Shown here: piece by piece, positions 25,112 through 32,770 of the stretch
Layout: every line of letters begins with the position of its first letter
Numbering within the stretch: position 1 is the stretch's first letter
IMG/VR virus record: IMGVR_UViG_3300049489_000398
Coordinates: 1-42,741 of that record
Length of the DNA stretch: 42,741 nt
Strand: one strand, 5' to 3'
From: a virus
The notes under the pieces: model-generated
Databases searched by the model: none
Told to the model about the DNA's origin: nothing
The model's input: only the letters and a program-made list of their open reading frames with translations
Translations under genes and position numbers: made by a program

Positions 25112-25342
25112 ATGCGCCGCATCGAGATCGCCCCCGGCCAGACCTACACCGACTCGCGCTTCAGCCGACGAGTGGTAGGGCTCATCGAGTCGGGAGGGAG
25201 GGAGTTCGTGGTATACTCATTGGGTGGTGATCGCTTGTACCGCTGCCTACGCAAGACGTTCTTGGAGTTCAGGCGCGAGGCGGTCGACGTAACCGGCTGC
25301 TCCATCGTGCTGAGCGATGGGGGCCTGATCAAGGAGGAGTGA
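25112..25342 (+). CDS. Hypothetical protein, 76 aa
   Basis: GGAG precedes the ATG. The sequence is beta-rich (VGLIESGGREFVVYSLGG) with basic patches (RLYRCLRKTFLEFRREA). It sits between the primase and other early genes. I do not recognise a family; nucleic-acid binding is possible given the charge. Confidence 0.65.
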   Translation: MRRIEIAPGQTYTDSRFSRRVVGLIESGGREFVVYSLGGDRLYRCLRKTFLEFRREAVDVTGCSIVLSDGGLIKEE

Positions 25343-25776
25343 TGGGCATCGTCAAGGCAGATGTAGAGAAGGCACTGGACAAACTGATCGCCGAGCGAAC
25401 GAGGTGGCTGGAGCAAGCCACAAGCTCCAAGGCCGAGTGGAAGTCCGCGCTGTCGCGGCTGTCGCCAGTGCTGCGACTGCTGCCCAAGAGCACGTCGTTC
25501 TCGATGTACCTCGAAGAAGGCTGTATCACGATCCGCGATGTCGAGAACATGCGCGACATCGAGCCGATCCTTGAGTCCTTGGAAGAGGTGGCGGGCGGGC
25601 GCTTCAACAAGTCCGAGGACTTGGCCGACAGCGAGTTCGGCATGCGGACGTTCCGCATGGAGGGCTTCCCGCTGCGCGTCAACGCGGTGATCAAGGAGGG
25701 GGCCAACTGCAAGCGCGTGGTCGTTGGAGAGACGATCGTCCCGAAGTACGAGCTGCGCTGCGAGGAGCCGGAATGA
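25342..25776 (+). CDS. Hypothetical protein, 144 aa
   Basis: ATG overlaps the preceding stop by one base and follows AAGGAGG. The N-terminus is a charged helix (KALDKLIAERTRWLEQATSSKAEW), followed by a mixed alpha/beta region ending VPKYELRCEEPE. There is no recognised family or catalytic motif. Four-base overlap with the next gene indicates the same operon. Confidence 0.7.
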   Translation: MGIVKADVEKALDKLIAERTRWLEQATSSKAEWKSALSRLSPVLRLLPKSTSFSMYLEEGCITIRDVENMRDIEPILESLEEVAGGRFNKSEDLADSEFGMRTFRMEGFPLRVNAVIKEGANCKRVVVGETIVPKYELRCEEPE

Positions 25777-26261
25777 ACCTGGACGACGTGACGGTCTACA
25801 AGGGCGAGCTGATGCTGGCCGGCTGGAGCGAGAGCCACAACGGCGGAGCGAAGGTCACCTTCTTCCTGCCGGACGCCGACGCGCTCGAAGCCTTCCGCAA
25901 CCTGACGGTGGCCAAGGGGAAGCAGGCGGGCCACCGCATGATGGCGGTCCTGGTCGAGATCGGCGACAGCGAGCAGCCCGTCAGCCAGAGCGACAAGCGC
26001 GGCGGATCACTGACCAAGCTGGCCGCTCTGTTCTGCGGGCAGGAGAAGTTCTGGGACTGGGTGCGCGACACTGACGCGGCCACGTGGACCCGGGCCGAGG
26101 CGCTGGCGATGACGGACGAGCCCGCCACGGTGGCGGCCGAGTGGATCCGGGTGGTCTGCAACGTGAAGTCGCGCAGCGAGCTGGACTCGAACCCGTCAGC
26201 GGCCAAGCTGTTCCATGAGCACGTCCGCGTCCCGTACTCGAAGCACCTGGAGGGCTGGTGA
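25773..26261 (+). CDS. Conserved-looking hypothetical protein, 162 aa
   Basis: Begins MNLDDVTVYKGELMLAGWSE and has a C-terminal segment (KLAALFCGQEKFWDWV, later AAEWIRVVCNVKSRSELDSN, VPYSKHLEGW) of the type found in phage proteins beside DUF1364-like nucleases, as here. No enzyme motif is visible. The stop overlaps the next GTG (GTGA), indicating a functional pair. Confidence 0.7.
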   Translation: MNLDDVTVYKGELMLAGWSESHNGGAKVTFFLPDADALEAFRNLTVAKGKQAGHRMMAVLVEIGDSEQPVSQSDKRGGSLTKLAALFCGQEKFWDWVRDTDAATWTRAEALAMTDEPATVAAEWIRVVCNVKSRSELDSNPSAAKLFHEHVRVPYSKHLEGW

Positions 26262-26578
26262 GATTCCCCAAGCGCGTGCCTGTGCGCTCGCCCAAGATCC
26301 GGGCGGCGGCGCGCGACCAGGACTGCACGCTGCGCCTGCCCGGCTGCCGCAACGACACCGCCACCACGGTGCTGTGCCACTCCAACCGATCGGTCGACGG
26401 CAAGGGTGGCGCCCAGAAGGCCGACGACGACAAGGGCGCCTTCGGCTGCTTCCACTGCCATGACCTGCTCGACGGCCGCGCAAGATGGCCAGGGCTCACC
26501 AAGGAGATGATCGAGATGGAGTTCACGCGCGCGGTCGAGGAGACCCGGGCCATCCTGGCGGCGAAGGGGCTGCTGTGA
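26258..26578 (+). CDS. DUF1364-like HNH-type nuclease
   Basis: 106 residues, GTG start. The pattern RAAARDQDCTLRLPGC, VLCHSN and GAFGCFHCHDLLDGR matches the DUF1364 family, which resembles NinG/HNH nucleases. Paired Cys and His residues would bind zinc. Members occur in phage recombination or replication regions. The family call is fair; activity is unproven. Confidence 0.7.
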   Translation: MRFPKRVPVRSPKIRAAARDQDCTLRLPGCRNDTATTVLCHSNRSVDGKGGAQKADDDKGAFGCFHCHDLLDGRARWPGLTKEMIEMEFTRAVEETRAILAAKGLL

Positions 26579-26868
26579 GAAAGCCCAAGCGGAGGAAGCC
26601 CAGCTTCATCGGACTGATGCGCCGCCACGTCCAGAAGGGCGAGTGGGTGACGTGCCGAGACCTCGCCGCCAGGGCGAACCCTACCGTGGGGGGCGATGCC
26701 CTGACCGAGATCGCCAAGGACTACAGCAGGCGCCTCTCGAACCTCGAACGCTACGGCCACGTGCTTCGCCGGCCGAGCGGTCAACCCAACGGGGGATCCT
26801 TCGTGTATGCTACGAGGGATTCAGTGGATGAGACCTCGCCAGTCAAGACCTACTGGTTTCCAACCTAA
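26575..26868 (+). CDS. Small basic protein, possible winged helix, 97 aa
   Basis: GTG overlaps the preceding stop. The highly basic N-terminus (RKPKRRKPSF) is followed by a winged-helix-like region (GEWVTCRDLAARAN... LSNLERYGHVLRRPSGQPNGGSFVYAT). This resembles small phage DNA-binding or regulator proteins that follow the nuclease in similar cassettes. The stop lies inside the next promoter-like element. DNA binding is inferred. Confidence 0.6.
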   Translation: MRKPKRRKPSFIGLMRRHVQKGEWVTCRDLAARANPTVGGDALTEIAKDYSRRLSNLERYGHVLRRPSGQPNGGSFVYATRDSVDETSPVKTYWFPT

Positions 26869-26882
26869 AGTGGGCATAGTAT
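26859..26882 (+). promoter_or_regulatory. Related promoter-like element C, TCCAACC-N11-TAGTAT
   Basis: TCCAACC at 26859-26865 and TAGTAT at 26877-26882, but with an 11-base gap instead of 14. It is the only noncoding gap before the endolysin operon, so it may drive lysis genes. The different spacing makes it weaker than the other copies. Confidence 0.3.
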
Positions 26883-26900
26883 GCTCCGCGCGGAGGTGAG

Positions 26901-27173
26901 ATGGACGGTTACAGCAGCGAAAGGGAGCCAAGAATGTCCGACATCCAGGAGGTGACCGAGGGCCACCACGATCACATCGTCGGTCACGAGATCAAGCTGA
27001 CCGAGCGCGAGATGACGATCGCAAAGATCGCCGCCAAGCTCGCAGTGAAGGAGGTGAGCAACGAGTTCTACCGGCAGGTCGGTCGCTCAGTCGTCACCCG
27101 ATTCTTCGTCTGGGTCGGACTCTTCGTCGTCGGCTTCGGCATGGCGAAGGGCTGGATCGTGTTCAAGCCATGA
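26901..27173 (+). CDS. Single-span membrane protein upstream of the endolysin, 90 aa
   Basis: The ATG at 26901 follows GGAGGTGAG; an in-frame ATG at 26934 with GGGAG gives 79 residues. The N-terminal part is polar and acidic with a helix (KLTEREMTIAKIAAKLAVKEV); the C-terminus has one transmembrane segment (FFVWVGLFVVGFGMAKGWIVF). Overlapping the endolysin gene suggests a lysis role, holin or anti-holin like, but the topology differs from the classical classes. Confidence 0.55.
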   Translation: MDGYSSEREPRMSDIQEVTEGHHDHIVGHEIKLTEREMTIAKIAAKLAVKEVSNEFYRQVGRSVVTRFFVWVGLFVVGFGMAKGWIVFKP

Positions 27174-27559
27174 TCCTGAGCGAACGCTCCAACAAGAACC
27201 TCGCCGGGGTGCATCACGACCTCGTGCTCGTCATCAGGATGGCGGCCGACAGGATCGACATGACCGAAGGTGTCGGGTTCATCGTGACCGAGGGACTGCG
27301 CACCGAGTCGAGGCAGCGCGAGTTGCTGAAGGCCGGCGCCACCCGCACCATGAACAGCCGGCACCTCACCGGCCACGCCGTCGACCTCGCGGTCACGGTC
27401 TGGGAGCAAGTGCGATGGGACTGGCCGCTCTACAAGAAGCTGGCCGACATCGTGAAGGCAGCAGCCGCCGAGGCGGAGGTGCCGATTGTCTGGGGAGGCG
27501 ATTGGCGCACGTTCAAGGATGGACCCCACTTCGAGCTGGACCGCAGGCAGTACCCGTAA
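27170..27559 (+). CDS. M15-family peptidase endolysin (L-alanyl-D-glutamate endopeptidase type)
   Basis: 129 residues. VanY/M15 pattern: SRHLTGHAVDLAV gives zinc ligands His65 and Asp72, and GPHFEL gives His120, matching T5 endolysin-like enzymes in spacing. Preceding EGLRTESRQRELL is also characteristic. No signal peptide is seen, so a holin would be needed to release it. It would cut the peptide stem of peptidoglycan at lysis. The ATG overlaps the upstream membrane protein. Confidence 0.9.
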   Translation: MILSERSNKNLAGVHHDLVLVIRMAADRIDMTEGVGFIVTEGLRTESRQRELLKAGATRTMNSRHLTGHAVDLAVTVWEQVRWDWPLYKKLADIVKAAAAEAEVPIVWGGDWRTFKDGPHFELDRRQYP

Positions 27560-27599
27560 CAGCAAGCATCGTTCGCACACAAGCGCAAGGAGGCGCCCA

Positions 27600-27947
27600 A
27601 TGCTTACCTATCTGGCAAGCCCGTACTCGCACCCCGATCCCGACGTGATGCACCACCGCTACGAGCTGGCATGTGCTGCCGCTGGCGTCCTGATGAAGCG
27701 TGGCCACAAGGTCTTCGCTCCCATCGCCCACTCGCACCGCATCGGGCAGCTCATTGGAAGCTCCGTTGACCACGAGTTCTGGCTGGAGCAGGACTTCGCC
27801 ATCCTTCAGCACTGCGATCAGATGCTCGTGCTCATGATCGACGGGTGGAAGGAGTCGAAGGGCGTGCAGGAGGAGATCGCGTTCTGTCGCCGATGGCCGA
27901 TCCACGTCGAGTATCTGTTCCCGCAAGACCTGGGGGTGGCGCTGTGA
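27600..27947 (+). CDS. DUF1937-like (nucleoside deoxyribosyltransferase-fold) protein
   Basis: 115 residues, start after AAGGAGG. MLTYLASPYSHPDPDVMHHRYE, then RGHKVFAPIAHSHRIG, WLEQDFAILQHCDQMLVLMIDGWKESKGVQEEI follow the DUF1937 pattern, a small family with a Rossmann-like, nucleoside-2-deoxyribosyltransferase-related fold. Its neighbour is a dATP/dGTP diphosphohydrolase-like gene, so a role in nucleotide handling is plausible. Enzymatic activity is not shown by sequence. Confidence 0.75.
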   Translation: MLTYLASPYSHPDPDVMHHRYELACAAAGVLMKRGHKVFAPIAHSHRIGQLIGSSVDHEFWLEQDFAILQHCDQMLVLMIDGWKESKGVQEEIAFCRRWPIHVEYLFPQDLGVAL

Positions 27948-28621
27948 GAGACTTCGATGAATTTAAGGTGGGCGACACAGTGGTCTGCGTTGATAGTCAC
28001 CAACACGCCGCGCTAGTGGCTGGTGATCTGTACATCATCGAGGAGAAGAGCAAGGTCGCGCCATCGATTCGCGTGCGCCACGCCACGCGCAGCTCGTGCC
28101 CCTGGACCTGGGCCAGCCCCACCCGGTTCCGCTACGGCAACCCGGTCACCGCTGGTGACTTGGTGGATCTGCTCAAGGGGTCGATCGACGCCGCCGCATC
28201 GATCAAGGAGTCCAACCCCAAGGACTCGATCGGGATCCGCAAGGCGCCAATGTCGTGCGTGCCGGCGACCGTGCTCCTGGAGATGGGCGTGGCCATGCAG
28301 GAGGGTGCCCACAAGTACCGCCGCCACAACTACCGCGCCATCGGCGTGCGCGCCTCGGTCTACTACGACGCGGCGATGCGCCACCTGTTCTCGTGGTGGG
28401 AGGGCGAAGACATCGACCCGGGCAGTGGCCTGTCGCACGTGACCAAGGCGCTCACCTCGCTCACGGTGCTGCGCGACGCGATGATCCAGGGCAAGTTCCA
28501 CGACGATCGCCCGCCGGCTTCGGTGCCCTTCATGGACGACCTGAACGCGCGCACGGCGGCCCTGGCCGACCAGTTCGAGGGCAAGTCGCTTCCGCCCTAC
28601 ACCCAGCTAGGTGACACGTGA
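27944..28621 (+). CDS. dATP/dGTP diphosphohydrolase-like protein (DUF5664)
   Basis: 225 residues, GTG start in GTGA. The core (SNPKDSIGIRKAPMSCVPA, GAHKYRRHNYRAIGV, YYDAAMRHLFSWWEGEDIDP, SHVTKALTSLTVLRDAM) matches the family annotated dATP/dGTP diphosphohydrolase. The N-terminal ~75 residues look like an SH3-like beta domain (VGDTVVCVDSHQHAALVAGD). The combination with a DUF1937-like gene next door and a MazG-like gene elsewhere suggests control of the dNTP pool. Substrate specificity is inferred from family naming. Confidence 0.75.
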   Translation: MRDFDEFKVGDTVVCVDSHQHAALVAGDLYIIEEKSKVAPSIRVRHATRSSCPWTWASPTRFRYGNPVTAGDLVDLLKGSIDAAASIKESNPKDSIGIRKAPMSCVPATVLLEMGVAMQEGAHKYRRHNYRAIGVRASVYYDAAMRHLFSWWEGEDIDPGSGLSHVTKALTSLTVLRDAMIQGKFHDDRPPASVPFMDDLNARTAALADQFEGKSLPPYTQLGDT

Positions 28622-29052
28622 AGAAAGAGATCATCCACCCGATCACCGACGCCGACGTGGCCCGCTTCCGCGAGCTGCTGGCCGAGTGGCGCAGCCGCCT
28701 GCACCTGAAGAGCTGGCGCTTCGTCAAGGGCCGGCGCCGGCCGTCGGGGGACATCGCCAACGTCTCGATCTACCCCGAGCACCGGCTCGTGCGCTACGAG
28801 ATCGGCAAGAGCTGGGGCGACGAGCCCGGCCCGGCCGAGGTCGAGGAGGCCGTGATCCACGAGTTGATGCACGTGGTGCTCAGCCCCCTGATCGACGCCG
28901 CGCTCCAGGCCAAGAAGTACGACGACAAGGTCACGGGGGAGGAGCATGCGGTGATCACCGTGTTCGAGCAACTGCTGTCCGAGATGTCCAGCAAGATCCG
29001 CGCCCTTGAGGGCGAGAACGCAGCCCTACGGGCTAACCAGAAGGGGGAGTGA
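28618..29052 (+). CDS. Predicted small zinc metallopeptidase (HELMH)
   Basis: 144 residues, GTG start. The single clear motif is EEAVIHELMHVVLSPL, HExxH at residues 81-85, following a beta-rich region (LHLKSWRFVKGRRR, VSIYPEHRLVRYEIG). A coiled-coil C-terminus follows (ITVFEQLLSEMSSKIRALE). The layout recalls SprT-like or small phage metallopeptidases, but the third zinc ligand is not obvious. The stop overlaps the next gene's start. Confidence 0.65.
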   Translation: MKKEIIHPITDADVARFRELLAEWRSRLHLKSWRFVKGRRRPSGDIANVSIYPEHRLVRYEIGKSWGDEPGPAEVEEAVIHELMHVVLSPLIDAALQAKKYDDKVTGEEHAVITVFEQLLSEMSSKIRALEGENAALRANQKGE

Positions 29053-30311
29053 TGGCGAACACGAGTCTGAGCAAGGAGCGCGCGATCGAGGCGCTGGCGG
29101 CGCTGCGGTCGGCCGGCAACGAGTCGGCGGCGGCGCGCCTGCTGAACATCCCGCGTCCGACTTTGCAAGGTCGGCTCCAGGCGGCGGCCCGCATGCTGCA
29201 ATCCGGGGAGATCACCGTGGACGGAAGTGCCCCCCAGGCCCGCCAGGAAGCCCCAGGAGCCGCGATCGGCGCCTCCCTTGAGGAACAGGTCGTCGAGCTG
29301 CGCGCGAAGCTCCTACGGGCTCAGCAGGTTCCGAGCTTGGACGAGGAGTACGTCAAGTCCAAGATCATCGGACTGACCAAGGCCACGATCGACCCGCCGC
29401 AGTGGCTGGTGCGCGCGCCCGGCGCGTCGGCCGGCGTCACCGGGGTGCCGATCCTGTTCGCTTCCGACTGGCACTGGGGCGAGACGGTCGACCCGGCCCA
29501 GATCAACGGGGTCAACGAGTTCAACCTGGAGATCGGCCATGAGCGCGCGCGCCGGCTGGTCGAGCGCACCATCGAGCTGTGCTTCGGGCATATCGCCAAG
29601 CCCAAGTACGACGGGATCGTGTTCGCCCTGGGTGGCGACATGGTGTCGGGCTCGATCCACGACGAGCTGGAGATCACCAACGAGCGGCCCATCATGCCGA
29701 TCGTGGTCGACCTGATCGGCGTGCTGCGCTGGTGCATCGCCACTCTGGCCGACCGCTTCGGCCGCGTCCACGTGCCGTGCGTCACCGGCAACCACGGTCG
29801 CAACCACAAGAAGCCACGCGCCAAGGACCGGGTCTACGACAACTTCGACTGGCTGATCTACCAGATCCTCGCCAAGACGTTCGCCGACGACAAGCGCGTC
29901 AGCTTCCAGATCCCCGACGGGTCGGACGCGCTCTTCGCCGTCTACTCGCACCGCTACCTGCTCACCCACGGCGACCAGTTCCGGGGCGGCGACGGCATGA
30001 TCGGGATGCTCGGGCCGGTCACGCGCGGCGACATGAAGAAGCGCGCCCGCAACGCCCAGATCGACATGGAGTTCGACACCATGATGATCGGGCACTGGCA
30101 CCAGCTCCACATGGGCAACCGCACCATCGTGAACGGCAGCCTCAAGGGCTACGACGAATACGCGGCCTCGAACAACTTCGGCTACGAGATCCCGCAGCAG
30201 GCGCTGTGGATCACTCACCCGACCGAGGGGATCACCTTCCGCATGGAAGTCCACCTCGAACGGAAGAAGGCCGCTGTCCCGACCCGTGAATGGGTCTCTG
30301 TCCGTCAATAG
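29052..30311 (+). CDS. Metallophosphoesterase with N-terminal helix-turn-helix
   Basis: 419 residues. An N-terminal helix-turn-helix (SKERAIEALAALRSAGNESAAARLLNIPRPTLQGRL, read in parts) is followed by a linker and a calcineurin-like phosphoesterase: DWHWGE (139-144), GGDM (194-197), GNHGR (246-250), THGDQF, and GHWH (347-350), all metal-binding motifs. Phage relatives are annotated as DNA repair exonuclease-like or SbcD-like. The HTH would target it to specific DNA. ATG chosen one base into the upstream stop. Confidence 0.85.
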   Translation: MANTSLSKERAIEALAALRSAGNESAAARLLNIPRPTLQGRLQAAARMLQSGEITVDGSAPQARQEAPGAAIGASLEEQVVELRAKLLRAQQVPSLDEEYVKSKIIGLTKATIDPPQWLVRAPGASAGVTGVPILFASDWHWGETVDPAQINGVNEFNLEIGHERARRLVERTIELCFGHIAKPKYDGIVFALGGDMVSGSIHDELEITNERPIMPIVVDLIGVLRWCIATLADRFGRVHVPCVTGNHGRNHKKPRAKDRVYDNFDWLIYQILAKTFADDKRVSFQIPDGSDALFAVYSHRYLLTHGDQFRGGDGMIGMLGPVTRGDMKKRARNAQIDMEFDTMMIGHWHQLHMGNRTIVNGSLKGYDEYAASNNFGYEIPQQALWITHPTEGITFRMEVHLERKKAAVPTREWVSVRQ

Positions 30312-30320
30312 GAGAAGGCT

Positions 30321-30950
30321 ATGGACCTGAAGGAGTTCGATTGGAAGGGGGCGGTGCGCTCCGTGGCGCCTGGGCTGGCGACGCTGTTGGGCGGGCCGCT
30401 GGCGGGGGGCGTGGCGAAAGTCCTGGCCGAGACCCTGCTGGGGGGTTCGACCGGATCGCAAGAGGGCGACGAGCGCGCCATCGCGGAGAAGCTGTCGGCC
30501 GGCATGACGCCCGAGGACCGGGCGGCCATCATCCAGGCCGAGTCCGAGCTGAAGAAGGAGATGATCAAGGCGGGGCTGCGGGAGAAGGAGATCGCGCTGG
30601 AGGGGGAGAAGGCGTACATAGGCGACACCGCGCACGCCCGCCAGACACACGCCAGTAATGACGGCGTGCTCCGGCTGGGCATCGGGATCAACCTGTTGTC
30701 CTACGCGGTCGTGGGAGCAGTGCTGTGGGGATGCTTCGCGCTGCTGGGAGGGGCCAAGCTGACGATCGACCCGTCATTGGCCGCTGCCATCGGGTCAGTC
30801 GTGGGTGGATCGGTGCAGTGGGTGATGGCCAACGCTGTCCAGGCCAACGGCTTCTTCTTCGGGTCCAGTCCTGGCAGCCGTCAGATGGCCGTCGACCTGA
30901 GCAGGGCCGTCGGTGATGCGATTCACCCCGGGACGACGCGCCCGAAGTAG
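30321..30950 (+). CDS. Holin of the 3TM (GTA-type) family
   Basis: 209 residues, start after GGAGAAGG. WKGAVRSVAPGLATLLGGPLAGGVAKVLAETLLG, read in parts, and the middle MTPEDRAAIIQAESELKK plus GDTAHARQ are the pattern of the GTA 3TM holin family (PF11351-type). Two hydrophobic spans follow (LLSYAVVGAVLWGCFALLGG, AAAIGSVVGGSVQWVMANA) in addition to the N-terminal one. It would permeabilise the inner membrane for the M15 endolysin. The gene overlaps a convergent gene at its 3' end by 28 bases. Confidence 0.75.
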   Translation: MDLKEFDWKGAVRSVAPGLATLLGGPLAGGVAKVLAETLLGGSTGSQEGDERAIAEKLSAGMTPEDRAAIIQAESELKKEMIKAGLREKEIALEGEKAYIGDTAHARQTHASNDGVLRLGIGINLLSYAVVGAVLWGCFALLGGAKLTIDPSLAAAIGSVVGGSVQWVMANAVQANGFFFGSSPGSRQMAVDLSRAVGDAIHPGTTRPK

Positions 30951-31225
30951 TGCAGGACGGTGGCGCCACCCGCCAGGATCGCCGTGCCCAGGTACGGCAG
31001 GTCCGGCGGGGTGAGCGCCCCGGTGTAGATGGCGACCACCTCGAACCAGCAGTGCTTGTGCTGCTCGAAGGCGTCCGCGTCAGCGACCAGCCAGAGCTTC
31101 GGCTCGTCGTAGCCCGACCCGCCGCGCTGCGTGCCGACGTGCAGGGCCTTGGCCCCCTTGGGGACGGTGAGCATCAGCTTGTTCGACCGCTTCGGCAGAT
31201 CGAACTTGAGGACGATCTCGCTCAT
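30923..31225 (-). CDS. Small conserved-type phage protein (DUF7352-like), 100 aa
   Basis: Starts MSEIVLKFDLPKRSNKLMLTVPKGAKALHVGTQRG, read in parts, and continues KLWLVADADAFEQHKHCWFEVVAIYTGA. This beta-rich layout resembles a small family of phage proteins of unknown function (DUF7352). It is the last gene of the 21-gene leftward series and overlaps the holin gene on the other strand. Confidence 0.6.
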   Translation of the reverse strand: MSEIVLKFDLPKRSNKLMLTVPKGAKALHVGTQRGGSGYDEPKLWLVADADAFEQHKHCWFEVVAIYTGALTPPDLPYLGTAILAGGATVLHYFGRVVPG

Positions 31226-31404
31226 AGCCCGGCCTCCTTCAGCTCGTCGCGTGCCCGCGCTTCGTCGCGCAGGCGGGTGAAAGTGCGGTCGCGCCGGCAG
31301 CGGTCGCACGACCCGCCGTGGCGGCAGGAGTAGTCGAAGCGGCGGCTGTCGTTGTACTGCTTGCGATGCTCCTTGCCGTACTGGATTGCGCGTTCGAGAC
31401 TCAT
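31222..31404 (-). CDS. Cysteine-containing small protein, 60 aa
   Basis: MSLERAIQYGKEHRKQY is followed by a Cys-rich motif CRHGGSCDRC and a basic charged helix. Three cysteines and a histidine could bind zinc. Small phage proteins with this same start and motif are common, with no known role. It overlaps both neighbours by four bases. Confidence 0.65.
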   Translation of the reverse strand: MSLERAIQYGKEHRKQYNDSRRFDYSCRHGGSCDRCRRDRTFTRLRDEARARDELKEAGL

Positions 31405-31643
31405 GACTCACCTCGCAGTTCGCGCGCGATCATCTCGGGGATCGGCGCGTTGAGAATGGCCTGGGCTTGATGGATCAGGTCCAGGGCCTTGAGCACCCGC
31501 GCCGACTCTTCGTGGCGCAGGCGGGTTTCAGCGTGGCCTACCGTGACGCACTGGCGCTCCAGGTAGTCGGTGCGCTGGTGCGCTCGCTTGAGCTTGTCGG
31601 CGCAGGAGTCGACAGCCTGCATGGCGCGGCGGATCGCTTTCAC
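31401..31643 (-). CDS. Hypothetical helical protein, 80 aa
   Basis: The GTG at 31643 is preferred because it overlaps the upstream stop (GTGA) and has GGAGG at normal spacing; a GTG at 31649 is too close. The product is almost entirely helical (AMQAVDSCADKLKRAHQRTDYLERQ, HEESARVLKALDLIHQAQAI). No family is recognised. Confidence 0.6.
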   Translation of the reverse strand: MKAIRRAMQAVDSCADKLKRAHQRTDYLERQCVTVGHAETRLRHEESARVLKALDLIHQAQAILNAPIPEMIARELRGES

Positions 31644-31858
31644 GGGCACTCCTCCATGAGGGTGCGCGCCGAAGCCAGAAGCTCGGACGCTTGACGCATG
31701 ATCTGGGCGCGCTTCTCCAGCTTGGCCACGTACTCCGGCCGCGTGAGGCCGATGTTGGCGGCCACGTTGGCGGCCACGTCGGCGGCGCCGCGCAGCCGGT
31801 CGCTGGCGATCTTCAGTGCGCGCACTTCGTTGACCACGAAGGACTCGTTGCTCTTCAT
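31640..31858 (-). CDS. Hypothetical helical protein, 72 aa
   Basis: MKSNESFVVNEVRALKIASDRLRGAADVAANVAANIG, read in parts, followed by a C-terminal helix ending LMEECP. Probably a soluble coiled-coil or helical bundle. Four-base overlaps on both sides place it in the operon. Function unknown. Confidence 0.6.
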   Translation of the reverse strand: MKSNESFVVNEVRALKIASDRLRGAADVAANVAANIGLTRPEYVAKLEKRAQIMRQASELLASARTLMEECP

Positions 31859-32070
31859 GCCAGCTCCTCGTCCTTGACCTCGACGTGCTTCTCGCCGTCC
31901 CTCAGGCCCTCGACGCAGAACATGCCGCTCGGGGTCTCGAAGTAGTACAGCCGCTTGAAGCCCTGCGCGCGCAGCTTGTCGGACGCATCGGCCCGCTCCT
32001 GCTGGGTGAAGCACGCCTTCACACTGGCCCGTCCGGGGGTGTTCCAGTGGGGGTCTTGGCTCTTGTTCAT
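31855..32070 (-). CDS. Hypothetical protein, 71 aa
   Basis: Start after AAGGAGG. MNKSQDPHWNTPGRASVKAC is followed by a small alpha/beta unit (KRLYYFETPSGMFCVEGLRDG) and an acidic tail (VEVKDEELA). No family is recognised. Confidence 0.6.
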   Translation of the reverse strand: MNKSQDPHWNTPGRASVKACFTQQERADASDKLRAQGFKRLYYFETPSGMFCVEGLRDGEKHVEVKDEELA

Positions 32071-32088
32071 GGTGTCCTCCTTGGACCG

Positions 32089-32289
32089 CTACGCCGGCAC
32101 GCCGACGGGTTCGTTGACGCCGTAGAGCGCATCGCGCAGCTCACGGATGGCCTTCTCCTGCTCTTCGCGCATCACCGCGTTGACGACGCGCTGGGCGGCG
32201 GCGGTGACGCGCTCTTGGCGGGTCTTGTTGGCCGCCCAGATGGCGACGGCGGCTTCGTTGGCGCGGTTGATCTGTGCAAGGTCTTGCAT
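32089..32289 (-). CDS. Hypothetical helical protein, 66 aa
   Basis: MQDLAQINRANEAAVAIWAANK is followed by a charged helix (VVNAVMREEQEKAIRELRDALYG). Predicted all-helical and soluble. It is separated by four bases from the upstream stop. No family is recognised. Confidence 0.6.
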   Translation of the reverse strand: MQDLAQINRANEAAVAIWAANKTRQERVTAAAQRVVNAVMREEQEKAIRELRDALYGVNEPVGVPA

Positions 32290-32293
32290 GGTC

Positions 32294-32767
32294 CTACTCC
32301 TTCGGGTTGATGGTGCGGGTTGTTTCGACGGTGCCAATGACGCGGATCCACGTGGCGATGATCCAGCGCCCACCCTGGCTCTTGGGGCGCTCGTGGATGT
32401 AGTGCTTGCCGTACTCCACCTCCGCCCACACTCGCCCCTTGGCGCTGAGATGCGGGGCGACTGGGGACTCGGTGATGTGCCACCCGGGGCGGTGGGCGTA
32501 GCCCTTCGTCGGGTGGTCTTCGGCATGATACGTCACGCCGGGCTCGATCACGAGCTTCTTGTTGATGAACAGCGGGCCGAGGGACATGGTCTTCTTGCGC
32601 CGCCTGAAGAGCTTGTAGCCCGTCCGAACCTCGTAGGGCTTGCCCTCGCACTTGTCGCAGAAGTCGTAGCCGCTGCCGAAGTAGCGCGCGCCGTCGTGCT
32701 CGGACCCAAGAACTTCTTGCCGGTGCCCGCAGTCTTCGCAGCAGACGGTGATCTTGACTCGGCTCAT
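32294..32767 (-). CDS. Zinc-ribbon protein, 157 aa
   Basis: An N-terminal Cys4 ribbon is visible: CCEDCGH and CDKCEG about 25 residues apart. The rest is beta-rich with many Tyr, Trp and His (RPGWHITESPVAPHLSAKGRV, then GGRWIIATWIRVIG). The ribbon suggests nucleic-acid or protein contact. The family is not recognised. Confidence 0.65.
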   Translation of the reverse strand: MSRVKITVCCEDCGHRQEVLGSEHDGARYFGSGYDFCDKCEGKPYEVRTGYKLFRRRKKTMSLGPLFINKKLVIEPGVTYHAEDHPTKGYAHRPGWHITESPVAPHLSAKGRVWAEVEYGKHYIHERPKSQGGRWIIATWIRVIGTVETTRTINPKE

Positions 32768-32770
32768 GGC

